A stretch of DNA of 64,000 bases, from NCBI GenBank assembly GCA_913777665.1, contig CAJYTF010000016.1, positions 45,252 through 109,251 on the forward strand. The letters are read 5' to 3'. The position numbers were made by a program, and so were the translations under genes. The DNA is from an uncultured Myroides sp. (GTDB lineage Bacteria; Bacteroidota; Bacteroidia; Flavobacteriales; Flavobacteriaceae). Positions 1 through 8,356 of this stretch are shown one piece after another (position 1 is the stretch's first letter; each line of letters begins with the position of its first letter). The notes beneath the pieces were generated by a model. That model did not search any database. It saw nothing but the letters and a program-made list of their open reading frames with translations, and was not told the DNA's origin.

Positions 1-309
1 GGTTACTAAATCCCAAATAGAATTTACCAAAAGGAAGCCAACTCCAAAGAAAACACTACTCAAACTGGAAATCAATCTAAACTGTAAATACATTTCGTCT
101 CCATCATCTTTTGTCCATTGAGTAATAAAAAGTAATAACATTCCTAATAAAATTGTAGATGCTATCAAATTTGTAACAATTTTACCATACGTTTCAAAAT
201 CAAGAAAATTAAATATTCTTAATAGAACTAAAAATATGATAGGAATAATAATAAGGGACAGACTAATCCATGTATTACGCTTTGGAATTAAAATTTTTCT
301 AGTTTTCAT
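1..309 (-). CDS. Partial membrane protein, unknown
   Basis: An open frame runs from an ATG at 309 leftward off the window edge, 103 codons with no stop. The translation begins MKTRKILIPKRNTWIS and continues with hydrophobic stretches at about residues 16-32 and 45-65 and again near 80-100, so it is probably an integral membrane protein with at least three spans. The intervening loop is acidic (KDDGDE). I do not recognise the family. The next gene to the right is on the same strand, but a terminator hairpin lies between them, so this gene is probably transcribed separately. Confidence 0.55.
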   Translation of the reverse strand, partial: MKTRKILIPKRNTWISLSLIIIPIIFLVLLRIFNFLDFETYGKIVTNLIASTILLGMLLLFITQWTKDDGDEMYLQFRLISSLSSVFFGVGFLLVNSIWDLVT

Positions 310-385
310 ATTAGTTAAGTTTATTTGCTACAAATATAAATAAACTTTTCAATTTGTAAAACAAACTTTACTTTATGATATAAAA

Positions 386-419
386 AAAATCGATATGCTG
401 TAATAACATACCGATTTTA
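386..419 (-). terminator. Terminator of the GT2 gene
   Basis: Arms AAATCG/CGATTT with an inner TATG/CATA pair form a hairpin. On the minus strand it is followed by a run of T, just downstream of the stop at 444. Confidence 0.65.
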
Positions 420-443
420 AAAATATAGTTAGTTTAATTGTAT

Positions 444-1925
444 TTATGCTGTTGCAGGTAAATCGCGGGTTAACCAACCACTACGACCTGCGGTTATTAT
501 TGCGTAAGGCGTAATCCAGAATAAAGTAAATAGGTAGAATACGCTGTAGGTGTATGCTAAAAATGCTTCGGCAATATTGTATTTTTTTGCGTAGAAGAAC
601 ATTTGAATACTAGAGAATACAAAGATTCCGGCTAAACTTGAACACACAAACAAAATAGGATGTGTTACTACAAAAAATAATAACAAAAGCAATAAAGGAT
701 AAGCCATAATTACTTTAATCCACTGCATAGTCAGTAAAATACGTGAACCTGCTGTTGATTCTTCTCTAAACTTTGTAAAAGCAAACTTACTCATCATAAT
801 GTTTTCACGCACATTGCTTCGTTCCCAACGAACAAACATTTTATACAGACTTTTGTATTTTTCGGGAATATTGGTATATACATACGCGTTCTTCTGAAAC
901 AAAACGTGCAAACCTTGCTTTAAAATCATGTTGGTTATTGCTCGGTCTTCGCCAATATCACTAGGTTGCCCCATAAAAGTCTGGTTCATCCAATCTTCTA
1001 AACAATTCATTACCGCATCTTTTCTGTAAGCCGCTAACGCACCTGGTGTACATAAAACCGAACCAATGGCACTTTGCGCCGATCGAACAAATTCAAAACT
1101 AAAAACAAAACTTACGTTCAACATTTTTGGAATCAAACCTTTTTCTTTGTTCAAAACTCGAACATTTCCTGCTACAGCGCCACACTTTTCATTCACTGCA
1201 AACGGACTTACCAAGTTGCGTAACGTATCTTCTTTTACAATAGAATCGCTATCTACCGTTACAAAAACATCGCCCGTTCCTTCTTTAAAACCTCGGTAAA
1301 GCGCATGACGTTTTCCCATATTTTTAGGTTGCTGATAAATCGTTAATCGGTCGCCCAATTTGGCTTTTGCCTTCAACATCCACTGCCAGGTATCGTCTTT
1401 ACTTCCATCATCAATAGATAAAATCTGTAATTTTTCTGCTGGAAAATCACTGTCAGCTAAACTCAATAAGGTTTCATAAACCAGTTTTCCTTCGTTATAA
1501 GCCGGCACAATTACCGTACACGTAGGCAGTTTCTCATTACTTACCGCTTTTACAGGTTTGTATTTTATGTACAGCACAATTAAATAGGTTAAAAAACTTA
1601 ACTGCAAAACCAACAAGGTTAACGCAACGTAGTTTATAGATGCGCCCCACCAGGTATTCATGCGTTCAAAGTGCAGTTTTTCTATATCGGGCTGAAAATT
1701 TATAAAGGTAATTACAGATACAACCATTAAAAATAAGGTGGCAGCTACCACGAAATAATCTTTATTTTTTAGGGAGTTTAATGAAAGTTGATCTAAAAAC
1801 TTTGATCGATCTGCTTTTTGTTTTGAAGTATCGTCTCGAACTATAGTAAGATGACTGTTGTTTTGTTGATTGGGTGTGTCTAAAAATGGTTTGTTTTTTA
1901 AACACTGGTTGCCGGTTGTTAGCAT
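444..1925 (-). CDS. Processive GT2 glycosyltransferase (hyaluronan/chitin synthase-like)
   Basis: This is a 493-residue membrane glycosyltransferase of family GT2 that should polymerise or transfer sugars from a nucleotide sugar at the cytoplasmic face of the inner membrane. Two membrane spans (about 57-75 and 98-120) precede the GT-A domain. Visible motifs are PAYNEG (141-146), the nucleotide-binding IDDGS (171-175), VDSDS (224-228), the catalytic-base region GEDR (325-328) and R366-W367 as the QxxRW equivalent. Three hydrophobic segments follow. This layout matches hyaluronan, chitin and NodC-type synthases. The polymer cannot be told from sequence. The N-terminal 50 residues are polar and unusual. 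A short ORF lies upstream on the same strand. Confidence 0.8.
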   Translation of the reverse strand: MLTTGNQCLKNKPFLDTPNQQNNSHLTIVRDDTSKQKADRSKFLDQLSLNSLKNKDYFVVAATLFLMVVSVITFINFQPDIEKLHFERMNTWWGASINYVALTLLVLQLSFLTYLIVLYIKYKPVKAVSNEKLPTCTVIVPAYNEGKLVYETLLSLADSDFPAEKLQILSIDDGSKDDTWQWMLKAKAKLGDRLTIYQQPKNMGKRHALYRGFKEGTGDVFVTVDSDSIVKEDTLRNLVSPFAVNEKCGAVAGNVRVLNKEKGLIPKMLNVSFVFSFEFVRSAQSAIGSVLCTPGALAAYRKDAVMNCLEDWMNQTFMGQPSDIGEDRAITNMILKQGLHVLFQKNAYVYTNIPEKYKSLYKMFVRWERSNVRENIMMSKFAFTKFREESTAGSRILLTMQWIKVIMAYPLLLLLLFFVVTHPILFVCSSLAGIFVFSSIQMFFYAKKYNIAEAFLAYTYSVFYLFTLFWITPYAIITAGRSGWLTRDLPATA

Positions 1926-1977
1926 AATACTTTTACTTTAAGAAATATGTTTGATGCTTATTGGTTAGATTAAATGA

Positions 1978-2118
1978 TCAAACACCTTTTGGTTTGCTTA
2001 AATAAGTTTTCAAGTACTGTGCCACGGGCATTTTTAACAAGAAAGCGTTAAATTTTATGATAAATTGAGGTTTTACTGTAGAAGCCAATCCCCAAATTGG
2101 GTACAAAAACTGTACCAT
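1978..2118 (-). CDS. Small ORF or remnant, 46 aa
   Basis: A frame not long enough for routine calling starts at ATG 2118 (MVQFLYPIWGLASTVKPQ) and ends at TGA 1978-1980, 53 bp upstream of the GT2 start. The same frame is open upstream of the ATG for about 13 codons back to a TAG. The composition (aromatic, basic, ending KPKGV) looks protein-like, so it may be the tail of a decayed gene or a real small membrane-associated protein made with the GT2. Function unknown. Confidence 0.3.
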   Translation of the reverse strand: MVQFLYPIWGLASTVKPQFIIKFNAFLLKMPVAQYLKTYLSKPKGV

Positions 2119-2190
2119 ACCCCAATTGTTAAACCGTTGATTTATACATTCAATTAACTAATTCAAGAGGATCAATCAATAAATTTCAAT

Positions 2191-2222
2191 AAAAAATCCG
2201 TTACCAAACGATAACGGATTTT
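2191..2222 (-). terminator. Terminator of the M17 aminopeptidase gene
   Basis: The inverted repeat AAAATCCGTTA / TAACGGATTTT is followed on the minus strand by a T run, immediately after the stop at 2227. Confidence 0.75.
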
Positions 2223-2226
2223 AAGT

Positions 2227-3618
2227 TTACTTTTTATAATTCACAAAGAATTCATGCAATGTACGGATTCCGGTTCCTGTTCCACCCAAACCTTTATAAT
2301 TTTCAGGAGCTTCGGTAAAAGCAGGCCCGGCGATATCGATATGCACAAACGGCGCCTTCGCAAAATGCTCTAAAAACTTACCGGCAGTAATGGTTCCGGC
2401 CATGCGTCCGCCAATATTTTTTAAATCGGCACAAGTAGATTTTAACTGCTCTTTATAATCGTCCCACAAAGGTAGCTGTACCACGCGTTCGTAAACTTTT
2501 TCACCTGCATTTAAAATATCATTAGTAACATTGTCTGATGCATTACTCATTAAACAAGCTGCACGTGTACCAACCGCAACCAAGGCTGCACCGGTTAATG
2601 TTGCCGAGTTAATGATTAATTCCGGATTGTATTTTGTTGCATAACTAATAGCATCTGCTAAAATCATACGTCCTTCTGCATCGGTATTTAAAACCTCAAC
2701 CGTAGTTCCGTCCATCATGGTAATAATATCGCCTGGCGCATACGCATCACCACCCGGACGGTTATCTGTAGCAGGGATCAATCCAATAATATGAACATTT
2801 AATTTGTTTAATGCCGCTGCGTAAACAGTTCCTGCCATCATTGCTGCACCACCCATATCAGATTTCATTAAATCCATTGAGTTTGGTGTTGGTTTTAACG
2901 ATAAGCCGCCGGTATCATAAACCACACCTTTACCAACTAAAACAATTGGTTTGTCGTTAATAGGGTTTGCAGGTTTGTATTCCATCACCGTAAAAGTTGG
3001 CGGTTGAATTGATCCTTTGTTTACAGCAAGCAATCCGCCCATTTTTAAGGCTTCGATTTCCGGTTTACGAAAAACTTCTACATGAAAATGAGCTTCGTCG
3101 CCAATTTCCTGAATCTCTTTTGCCAGTTGATTTGCCGTTAAGAACGAATTTGGTTCGTTCACCATATCGCGCGCCCAGAAAACAGCTTTTATAACGTTGT
3201 TGATTCGATTTATTTCTTCGGCTGAAATATCGCCTAACATAAAAACGTTTTCTAAAGTGTATTCGCGTTCATCGGCATCTTTAAAGTATTTTAAAAACTG
3301 ATAGTTCGATAACGCCAAACCTTCTGCCAACGCCAAAGTAGTTTCGCCTGAACCTATAATGGTAATATCGGTTGTTTTTTTATCTAATTTTTGACGGATA
3401 TTAAAACCAGCAACACGCATTTTTTCCAAATCTGCGTTTTCTTTTACGAAAAAGTAAAACTGGTTGGCTATTTTTATAAAATCTTCTTTTGTTTCTTCGC
3501 TCTGAAAGGTTTTAAAAGCCTCGGTAACGTAATCAGGAGTTTGATTATTTAAAGTAGTTTGCCCGTTTACCACATAAACAAAAGCATCTCCTTTAATTTC
3601 TTGGGTTAATTGTAACAT
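2227..3618 (-). CDS. pepA: Leucyl aminopeptidase family M17
   Basis: A cytosolic di-metal exopeptidase that removes N-terminal residues from peptides. The C-terminal catalytic domain carries the first metal-site motif VGKGVVYDTGG and the family signature NTDAEGRMILADA; the N-terminal half is the usual poorly conserved macrodomain-like part. An open frame extends 15 codons further upstream (to 3663). I chose ATG 3618 (MLQLTQEIKG) because a perfect TACTTTTG promoter element sits at 3639-3646, inside that extension, which would put the transcript start near 3632. Length about 463 residues, normal for the family. It is monocistronic, with its own terminator. Confidence 0.9.
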   Translation of the reverse strand: MLQLTQEIKGDAFVYVVNGQTTLNNQTPDYVTEAFKTFQSEETKEDFIKIANQFYFFVKENADLEKMRVAGFNIRQKLDKKTTDITIIGSGETTLALAEGLALSNYQFLKYFKDADEREYTLENVFMLGDISAEEINRINNVIKAVFWARDMVNEPNSFLTANQLAKEIQEIGDEAHFHVEVFRKPEIEALKMGGLLAVNKGSIQPPTFTVMEYKPANPINDKPIVLVGKGVVYDTGGLSLKPTPNSMDLMKSDMGGAAMMAGTVYAAALNKLNVHIIGLIPATDNRPGGDAYAPGDIITMMDGTTVEVLNTDAEGRMILADAISYATKYNPELIINSATLTGAALVAVGTRAACLMSNASDNVTNDILNAGEKVYERVVQLPLWDDYKEQLKSTCADLKNIGGRMAGTITAGKFLEHFAKAPFVHIDIAGPAFTEAPENYKGLGGTGTGIRTLHEFFVNYKK

Positions 3619-3638
3619 TGTTTGTTTTATTTTGATTT

Positions 3639-3646
3639 CAAAAGTA
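3639..3646 (-). promoter_or_regulatory. Promoter -7 element of the M17 aminopeptidase
   Basis: TACTTTTG on the minus strand matches the Bacteroidota TAnnTTTG element and decides the start codon of the downstream gene. The -33 TTG is poorly spaced. Confidence 0.5.
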
Positions 3647-3664
3647 CGAAAACGAACAGACAAT

Positions 3665-3702
3665 AAAAAAATGAGTTTAACATATTTGCTAAACTCATTT
3701 TA
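3665..3702 (-). terminator. Terminator of the lipoprotein gene
   Basis: AAATGAGTTTA / TAAACTCATTT hairpin followed on the minus strand by T-rich sequence, directly after the stop at 3706. Confidence 0.7.
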
Positions 3703-3705
3703 CTT

Positions 3706-4257
3706 TTAATTGGTAGTTGCCGGTAAGTAAGAGTATGATTTTTGGTAAACTCCATTTTCATAAAACAAAAGTCCACCTTCGTATTCACCTTTTACTTTTC
3801 TATCTCTTCCTTTTAATTCATTTTTAAAATCATTTACATACGCTCTAAAAAGTTTGTTTCCATAATATTTACTATCTATTACAAACAAGGGCGTGTTTCT
3901 GGGTTCTAATAAAGCAATATCTAAATCCATATAACTTGTTAAAACGAAAAAAACTTTGTAACCATTTTTTTTAGCATATTCTTCATAAACAGTTAAAGGC
4001 TTACACGCATCGCCTGTACAACCAACAGTATAAACATATACAAACGCTTTAGGATACTCTTTTAAAGCATCCAACAGCGTAGTGGCATTGGTTTTATAAA
4101 CCCTGCTCATTTTTAATGAATTTTCTTTTTTAAATGGTTCTATTAAAGTTTTTTCATAAGGAGAAAGATATTTATAATCATCACCCAAACCACGTACTTG
4201 TACACATGAACAAACACAAAAACAAAGGGCTAAAAGAATTAAATAATAGTTTTTCAT
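3706..4257 (-). CDS. Lipoprotein, thioredoxin-fold-like, unknown
   Basis: A 183-residue lipoprotein. The start at ATG 4257 gives MKNYYLILLALCFCVCSC, a clean lipoprotein signal peptide with the lipid-accepting Cys at about 18. A longer open frame to 4320 would bury the signal peptide, so I rejected it. The mature part has a segment (YVYTVGCTGDACKPL) with two cysteines four residues apart, then alternating strand and helix patterns resembling a thioredoxin-like fold. It lacks CxxC, so redox activity is doubtful. It is divergent from the glutaminase gene, with a 57-bp shared promoter region. Function unknown. Confidence 0.7.
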   Translation of the reverse strand: MKNYYLILLALCFCVCSCVQVRGLGDDYKYLSPYEKTLIEPFKKENSLKMSRVYKTNATTLLDALKEYPKAFVYVYTVGCTGDACKPLTVYEEYAKKNGYKVFFVLTSYMDLDIALLEPRNTPLFVIDSKYYGNKLFRAYVNDFKNELKGRDRKVKGEYEGGLLFYENGVYQKSYSYLPATTN

Positions 4258-4262
4258 AATTT

Positions 4263-4294
4263 TTGATTTAAAGTAAATATAACTTTTATCTTTG
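4263..4294 (+). promoter_or_regulatory. Promoter of the glutaminase gene
   Basis: TTG at 4263-4265, 21 bp, then TATCTTTG at 4287-4294: a complete Bacteroidota promoter with an expected start near 4300, about 15 bases before the ATG. Confidence 0.65.
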
Positions 4295-4314
4295 ATTATA
4301 TCTAAAATCCCATC

Positions 4315-5340
4315 ATGCAAAAATCACTTCTCTCAAAACTGTTTGTATTGTTTGTTACAGTAAATATGAGTTACTTTTCTTTAAATGCTCAGAAAAAATC
4401 AACAATAGCAACCGACAATAAAATTACCGAAAAAGTTTTACAGAATATTTTAGACGAAAACAAACATTTTGCTACACAAGGAAAAGTTGCCGATTATATT
4501 CCCGAATTAGGAAAAATGACTGCCGATGCCATTGCATTTTCTGTGGTTGATGCTAATGGAAAAGTTATAAGCGTAGGCGATACTAACAAGAAATTCACCA
4601 TGCAGAGTATTTCTAAAATTATTGCGTTGATGGTAGCTGTTCAAGAAAACGGTGAAGAAGCCGTTTTTAAAAATATGGGCTATTTTGGATCCGACAAACC
4701 TTTTAATCATTTTGGAAATTTAGAGATTACAGGCAAACCGCTAAACCCAATGATGAATGCCGGAGCCATTTTAACGGTATCGATGATTGAAGGCGAAGGC
4801 GAAACTGCTTTTCATAAGGTGTTGAAAATGGTTCGGTTTATCACCAAAAACAACAACATTAACTATAACGAAGCTGTTTATTTGTCTGAAAAAGAAACCG
4901 GACACCGCAACCGAGGAATGTTTTACATTATGAAAAACAGCGGATTGATTTCGGGCGAAGAAAATCAGTTAGATAATTATTTTAAACAATGTTCGATAGA
5001 AGTTACTGCCGAAGATCTGGCTAAAATTGGATACTTTTTTGCCAATGAATGCGTACGATTTGATGGCGATGCCACTTATAAAAATGCCGATTTATCTAAA
5101 CTGATTCAATCGCAAATGATGGTTGCCGGCATGTACGAATTTAGTGGCGAATATGCCCGCAGAATTGGTTTACCAAGCAAATCGGGTGTTGGCGGCGGAA
5201 TTACCATAAGTGTTCCGGGTAAAATGGGAATTGGCGTTTTTAGCGCTCCTTTAGACAGTCATGGAAATTCGGTTGCGGGTTATCAAATGATATTGGATTT
5301 TTCTAAAAGATTCGGTTTGAATATTTTTGCTCCAAAATAG
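4315..5340 (+). CDS. glsA: Secreted glutaminase (GlsA family)
   Basis: Hydrolyses L-glutamine to glutamate and ammonia; serine-dependent glutaminase of the beta-lactamase-like fold. The protein has 341 residues against about 310 for the cytosolic E. coli enzyme; the excess is an N-terminal signal peptide (hydrophobic 8-22, likely cleavage after NAQ at 26), so it should act in the periplasm or outside the cell. Motifs seen: FTMQSISK with Ser98 and Lys101 as the catalytic pair, NPMMNAGAI, TGHRNRGMFYIMKNSG and the C-terminal GVGGGI segment. It is transcribed from its own promoter, divergent from a lipoprotein. Confidence 0.93.
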   Translation: MQKSLLSKLFVLFVTVNMSYFSLNAQKKSTIATDNKITEKVLQNILDENKHFATQGKVADYIPELGKMTADAIAFSVVDANGKVISVGDTNKKFTMQSISKIIALMVAVQENGEEAVFKNMGYFGSDKPFNHFGNLEITGKPLNPMMNAGAILTVSMIEGEGETAFHKVLKMVRFITKNNNINYNEAVYLSEKETGHRNRGMFYIMKNSGLISGEENQLDNYFKQCSIEVTAEDLAKIGYFFANECVRFDGDATYKNADLSKLIQSQMMVAGMYEFSGEYARRIGLPSKSGVGGGITISVPGKMGIGVFSAPLDSHGNSVAGYQMILDFSKRFGLNIFAPK

Positions 5341-5345
5341 GTTTA

Positions 5346-5510
5346 CCACAGATGCACGGATTAATTTTTTACCACATAGAGACATAGTTTTATAAGTTTT
5401 GTTACACCACGTCAGTTCGAGCTTATCGAGAACTTATATTTTCAAACTTAAAAATAAATTTGCCACAGATTGCACGGATTAATTTTTTACCACATAGAAA
5501 TATAGTTTTA
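5346..5510. repeat. Pair of ~48-bp direct repeats flanking a palindrome
   Basis: Two near-identical copies (5346-5393 and 5463-5510), each beginning CCACAGAT, containing GCACGGATTAATTTTTTACC and ending ATAGTTTTA, enclose about 70 bp. Inside is an imperfect palindrome at about 5411-5433 (AGTTCGAG..CTCGAGAACT type, with a two-base bulge). No ORF is supported here. Confidence 0.7.
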
Positions 5511-5513
5511 AAA

Positions 5514-6275
5514 TTAAATATTTCTAATAAATCTGCATTTTGGATAAGTCTTACAACCTAGAAAAAATCCAAATTTTCCTTTTCTTTTTATCAAATCACT
5601 GCCACACCTAGGACATTTATTCTGTGCTATAGATTTTTCACGATGATTAATCCTACGCTTAATTGACTTTATATGTTGACCTTTGTTATATGATTCACTT
5701 ACATTAGATAAGTTGATTTTTTGTGTAATTCTTTCCTTCTCTGCCTCTGTAAGATTTACTTCAGAATATTTTTTTATTGTTCTTAAAAGTTGACTTGAAT
5801 TTATAACATCTTGAGAAGTATTTATTTTAATGTCAGCGTTGTTTGAAAAAACAATTATTGAATAGTACTTTATATGTGGATAATCAACAAGACATTTTTT
5901 TAGTGCTTTTATATGCCCTGAATTTTGTAGCAAAGGATTGTAAAATTTCTTTTTATACTTGAATATTATTTGAGTCCAAAATTCTGATTTCTCACCGCCC
6001 ACAATCCATCCTTTAAAATTTTTAGTTTCAATAACGAAAATTCCAAAGTTGGAAATTACAATATGATCAATTTGTGATGTTACTTCATCATTTTTTACAA
6101 CAACATTATTAATTACTTTATACTTCGAGTTATCTAAAAAATATAATATTGAAGAAACAGTCTTTTCTCCAATTACACCTTTGATTTTTGCTTTGTAAAA
6201 TACCCAAAAGATTGCTGGTGCAATAATTAATACTAGAATAAATAGTTCCACTCTTATATTCTTTATAAAACTCAA
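5514..6275 (-). CDS. NERD-domain nuclease-like protein with topoisomerase-type zinc finger
   Basis: A 253-residue protein with an N-terminal membrane anchor (about 10-27), a NERD domain (about 33-145) and a C-terminal C4 zinc finger of the topoisomerase I type (CPRCGSD...GCKTYPKC, about 220-250). NERD is a nuclease-related domain; the expected acidic/basic residues are visible in QIDHIVI and FVIETKN. It probably binds and perhaps cuts nucleic acid near the membrane; the substrate is unknown. The only available initiation codon is TTG at 6275, one base after the stop of the AlkB gene, so translation is probably coupled to it. Confidence 0.8.
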   Translation of the reverse strand: MSFIKNIRVELFILVLIIAPAIFWVFYKAKIKGVIGEKTVSSILYFLDNSKYKVINNVVVKNDEVTSQIDHIVISNFGIFVIETKNFKGWIVGGEKSEFWTQIIFKYKKKFYNPLLQNSGHIKALKKCLVDYPHIKYYSIIVFSNNADIKINTSQDVINSSQLLRTIKKYSEVNLTEAEKERITQKINLSNVSESYNKGQHIKSIKRRINHREKSIAQNKCPRCGSDLIKRKGKFGFFLGCKTYPKCRFIRNI

Positions 6276-6276
6276 C

Positions 6277-6882
6277 TTAAAACTTCATCTGCCTAAAAGT
6301 CAAACTAATTCTTGGTTCGGTTACTTTTTTTGTAGGAGCAATTCCGTGTAACCAATGTTTCTGCGTTTCACCTTTCATTTCAATTAACGATCCGTTTGGT
6401 AAATCAAAATGCCTTTTCTCTGCCGATTGCTTGTGTTTAAAATCAAAACGGCGTTGTGCACCCAAACTTAAACACGCAATAGAACCGTTATCAACCAAAT
6501 CTTTTTCGCCGTCGCTGTGCCAAGCCATACCTTCTTCGCCGCTGTGATACAAATTCAGCAAACACGAATTGTACATACTGTCGGTATATAACTCAATCAA
6601 CTGTTTTAATGCCAGTAATTCTTCAATCCAAGGTGTTGCAATTCGAGTATAACCTGAATAGGTGTACGAAAAATCTTTAGATCCATACCAGGCAACTTTT
6701 CGTTTGGTAGTGATTTCCTTACCATAAATAACCGATTTATCGTGATACCATTCAATTTTCTGCATTAATTCATTAAAAAAATGATTAGCTTCATTGGTAT
6801 CCAACAAAATTCCATGGTAAATAACTTCGCCATCATAAGGCAATAAATTATCAGTCGCAGCGTTGTTCGTAAATAAATCCAT
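6277..6882 (-). CDS. AlkB-like 2-oxoglutarate/Fe(II) dioxygenase
   Basis: A 201-residue member of the AlkB family, which repairs alkylated bases (1-methyladenine, 3-methylcytosine) by oxidative demethylation in the cytoplasm. The iron ligands are seen in AWHSDGE (HxD) and the distal HWLHGI, and the 2-oxoglutarate-binding arginines in EPRISLTFRQ. Length and motifs match bacterial AlkB2-like proteins. An upstream TTG start at 6903 falls inside a perfect promoter element (6901-6908), so ATG 6882 (MDLFTNN) is preferred. The NERD gene follows with no gap, forming a two-gene operon. Confidence 0.85.
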   Translation of the reverse strand: MDLFTNNAATDNLLPYDGEVIYHGILLDTNEANHFFNELMQKIEWYHDKSVIYGKEITTKRKVAWYGSKDFSYTYSGYTRIATPWIEELLALKQLIELYTDSMYNSCLLNLYHSGEEGMAWHSDGEKDLVDNGSIACLSLGAQRRFDFKHKQSAEKRHFDLPNGSLIEMKGETQKHWLHGIAPTKKVTEPRISLTFRQMKF

Positions 6883-6900
6883 GTTATTAAATCTGTTAAG

Positions 6901-6908
6901 CAAAGATA
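6901..6908 (-). promoter_or_regulatory. Promoter -7 element of the AlkB-NERD operon
   Basis: TATCTTTG on the minus strand, 18 bases upstream of ATG 6882; perfect match to TAnnTTTG. Confidence 0.55.
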
Positions 6909-6975
6909 CTTATTTCCTTTTTTTGTATCTTCATAAAATTATATCACTCAACCTATTCAATTAAAATTTAAACTT

Positions 6976-7368
6976 ATGAAAAAACTTATTTTATTATTTG
7001 CATTTATTAGTTTGTTTTCATGCACTAGTGAAGAGAATTTTAAGCGTGCTGAAATTTCGGGCGAATGGAAAATGACTGCTTATCTTGGTTTTGTGCCCGA
7101 ATTACCGCAGATTGAAAAAGGTTCGGTTGTTTGGAACATTGGTGCAACAAACATTTCAATGACCAATAACAGCGAACATGCTTATGTTAGCCAAGAAGGA
7201 ACTTTTAGTTATCTTTGGTTAAATGCTGAAACCATTTTGATTAATTATCCCGACTTTCCCGGATATTACAAAGTTAATTTATTAGACGGCAAATTACGAT
7301 TAACACGTACTGTTCAGCCAGGTACACCAGAGGTTTCAGATCAACCTGTTCTGGAATTCGAAAAATAA
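6976..7368 (+). CDS. Small lipoprotein, unknown
   Basis: A 130-residue protein starting MKKLILLFAFISLFSC, a lipoprotein signal peptide with the acylated Cys at 16. The mature part is short, beta-strand-rich and contains repeated glycine/aromatic turns (SGEWKMTAYLG, PGYYKVNLLDGKLRL), which suggests a small lipocalin-like barrel of the kind common in flavobacteria. That is inference; no diagnostic motif is present. It is divergent from the AlkB gene and convergent with the next gene, with a shared terminator. Confidence 0.7.
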   Translation: MKKLILLFAFISLFSCTSEENFKRAEISGEWKMTAYLGFVPELPQIEKGSVVWNIGATNISMTNNSEHAYVSQEGTFSYLWLNAETILINYPDFPGYYKVNLLDGKLRLTRTVQPGTPEVSDQPVLEFEK

Positions 7369-7397
7369 AAAAAGCAACTCGGTTTGAGTTGCTTTTG
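7366..7397. terminator. Bidirectional terminator
   Basis: AGCAACTC / GAGTTGCT stem with A-run on one side and T-run on the other, between two convergent genes. Confidence 0.75.
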
Positions 7398-7401
7398 TGT
7401 T

Positions 7402-7791
7402 TTAAAATACTTCCATTTGATAATGTTCTGATATAAACGGAATCGATATTAATTCGTTGTCAAAAATCTGCACCAGACATTCTTCGTCCAAGTTCACAAA
7501 AAGATCGATTAATTGTTCGTTTGGTAAATTGTCCTGAAAAAGTTTTCCTTCTGGGTTTTCGTCGCAATCGCAAGTATCAACCACGATATCCAAATTAGTA
7601 AAAGTGGTTACAAAGGTAAACTTGTTTAAATACTCTTCTTTTGTAAAAACCGATTTCAGATACACTTTTTCATGTGCTTTTACAATGAATAATGCCTTTA
7701 CGTTTTCGTTTAAAAAAGTAGCGTTTACGGCTTTAAAATAATTGATAAAATTTTGACTTTCGTCTGTTGATTGAAAATAGTTTTCGGTCAT
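7402..7791 (-). CDS. Hypothetical protein, 129 aa
   Basis: I do not recognise this family. It has no signal peptide and no membrane span, and it is strongly acidic (DTCDCDENPEG, NLDEEC). Mixed helix and strand patterns suggest a small globular cytoplasmic protein. The closely spaced cysteines in DTCDCD could bind a metal. It is a single gene with a terminator at its 3-prime end. Confidence 0.6.
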   Translation of the reverse strand: MTENYFQSTDESQNFINYFKAVNATFLNENVKALFIVKAHEKVYLKSVFTKEEYLNKFTFVTTFTNLDIVVDTCDCDENPEGKLFQDNLPNEQLIDLFVNLDEECLVQIFDNELISIPFISEHYQMEVF

Positions 7792-7946
7792 AATAGTACA
7801 TTTTGTTTAGTTAATTGTTTAAATATACAGCTTACACTTTACGTACTGTTATTAAAAATGTTAATTTATAAAATTTAACACATCGTAGCCACTTAACGAC
7901 AAACAACGTCATTCCAAATCATGAAATTTGAACAAAACAAGGAAAC

Positions 7947-8354
7947 ATGATTACATATTACAGACATCAATACGAATTATTGCAGTTGAATTTAAAAATT
8001 GTGAACTGCAATTTAGAGAAACTTACGTGGTTGGAAATTAACGATGATGCTACCATTAAAATGTATCAGGATAAGCTAAACAACCTTGAGTTTGAAAAGG
8101 AAAATTATCTGAATAATTTATTGCAAAGTCTTTCGAAAACCGAAATTACACAACAAAATATTGATGAAGTAAAACTTTGTTACGAACTGATTGAACAACA
8201 CAGTAAAAAACATTACAGCCAACTTTTTAAAACACATTTAAACCGAACGATAGAAAATCATCAGAAAAAACACGGCGACTTTTTATTGAGAAACCAATTG
8301 AAAAAGGCGGTTGAAATTGAACAGATTATTACGCATTTAGAACGCGCAGCATAA
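7947..8354 (+). CDS. Hypothetical helical protein, 135 aa
   Basis: A small, almost all-helical, charged protein (MITYYRHQYELLQLNLK...) with heptad-like leucines around 10-60 and a basic, histidine-rich middle (HSKKHYSQLFKTHLNR). No signal peptide or membrane segment. Probably a coiled-coil cytoplasmic protein; function unknown. It is convergent with the next gene, whose stop lies 2 bp away. Confidence 0.55.
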   Translation: MITYYRHQYELLQLNLKIVNCNLEKLTWLEINDDATIKMYQDKLNNLEFEKENYLNNLLQSLSKTEITQQNIDEVKLCYELIEQHSKKHYSQLFKTHLNRTIENHQKKHGDFLLRNQLKKAVEIEQIITHLERAA

Positions 8355-8356
8355 TG

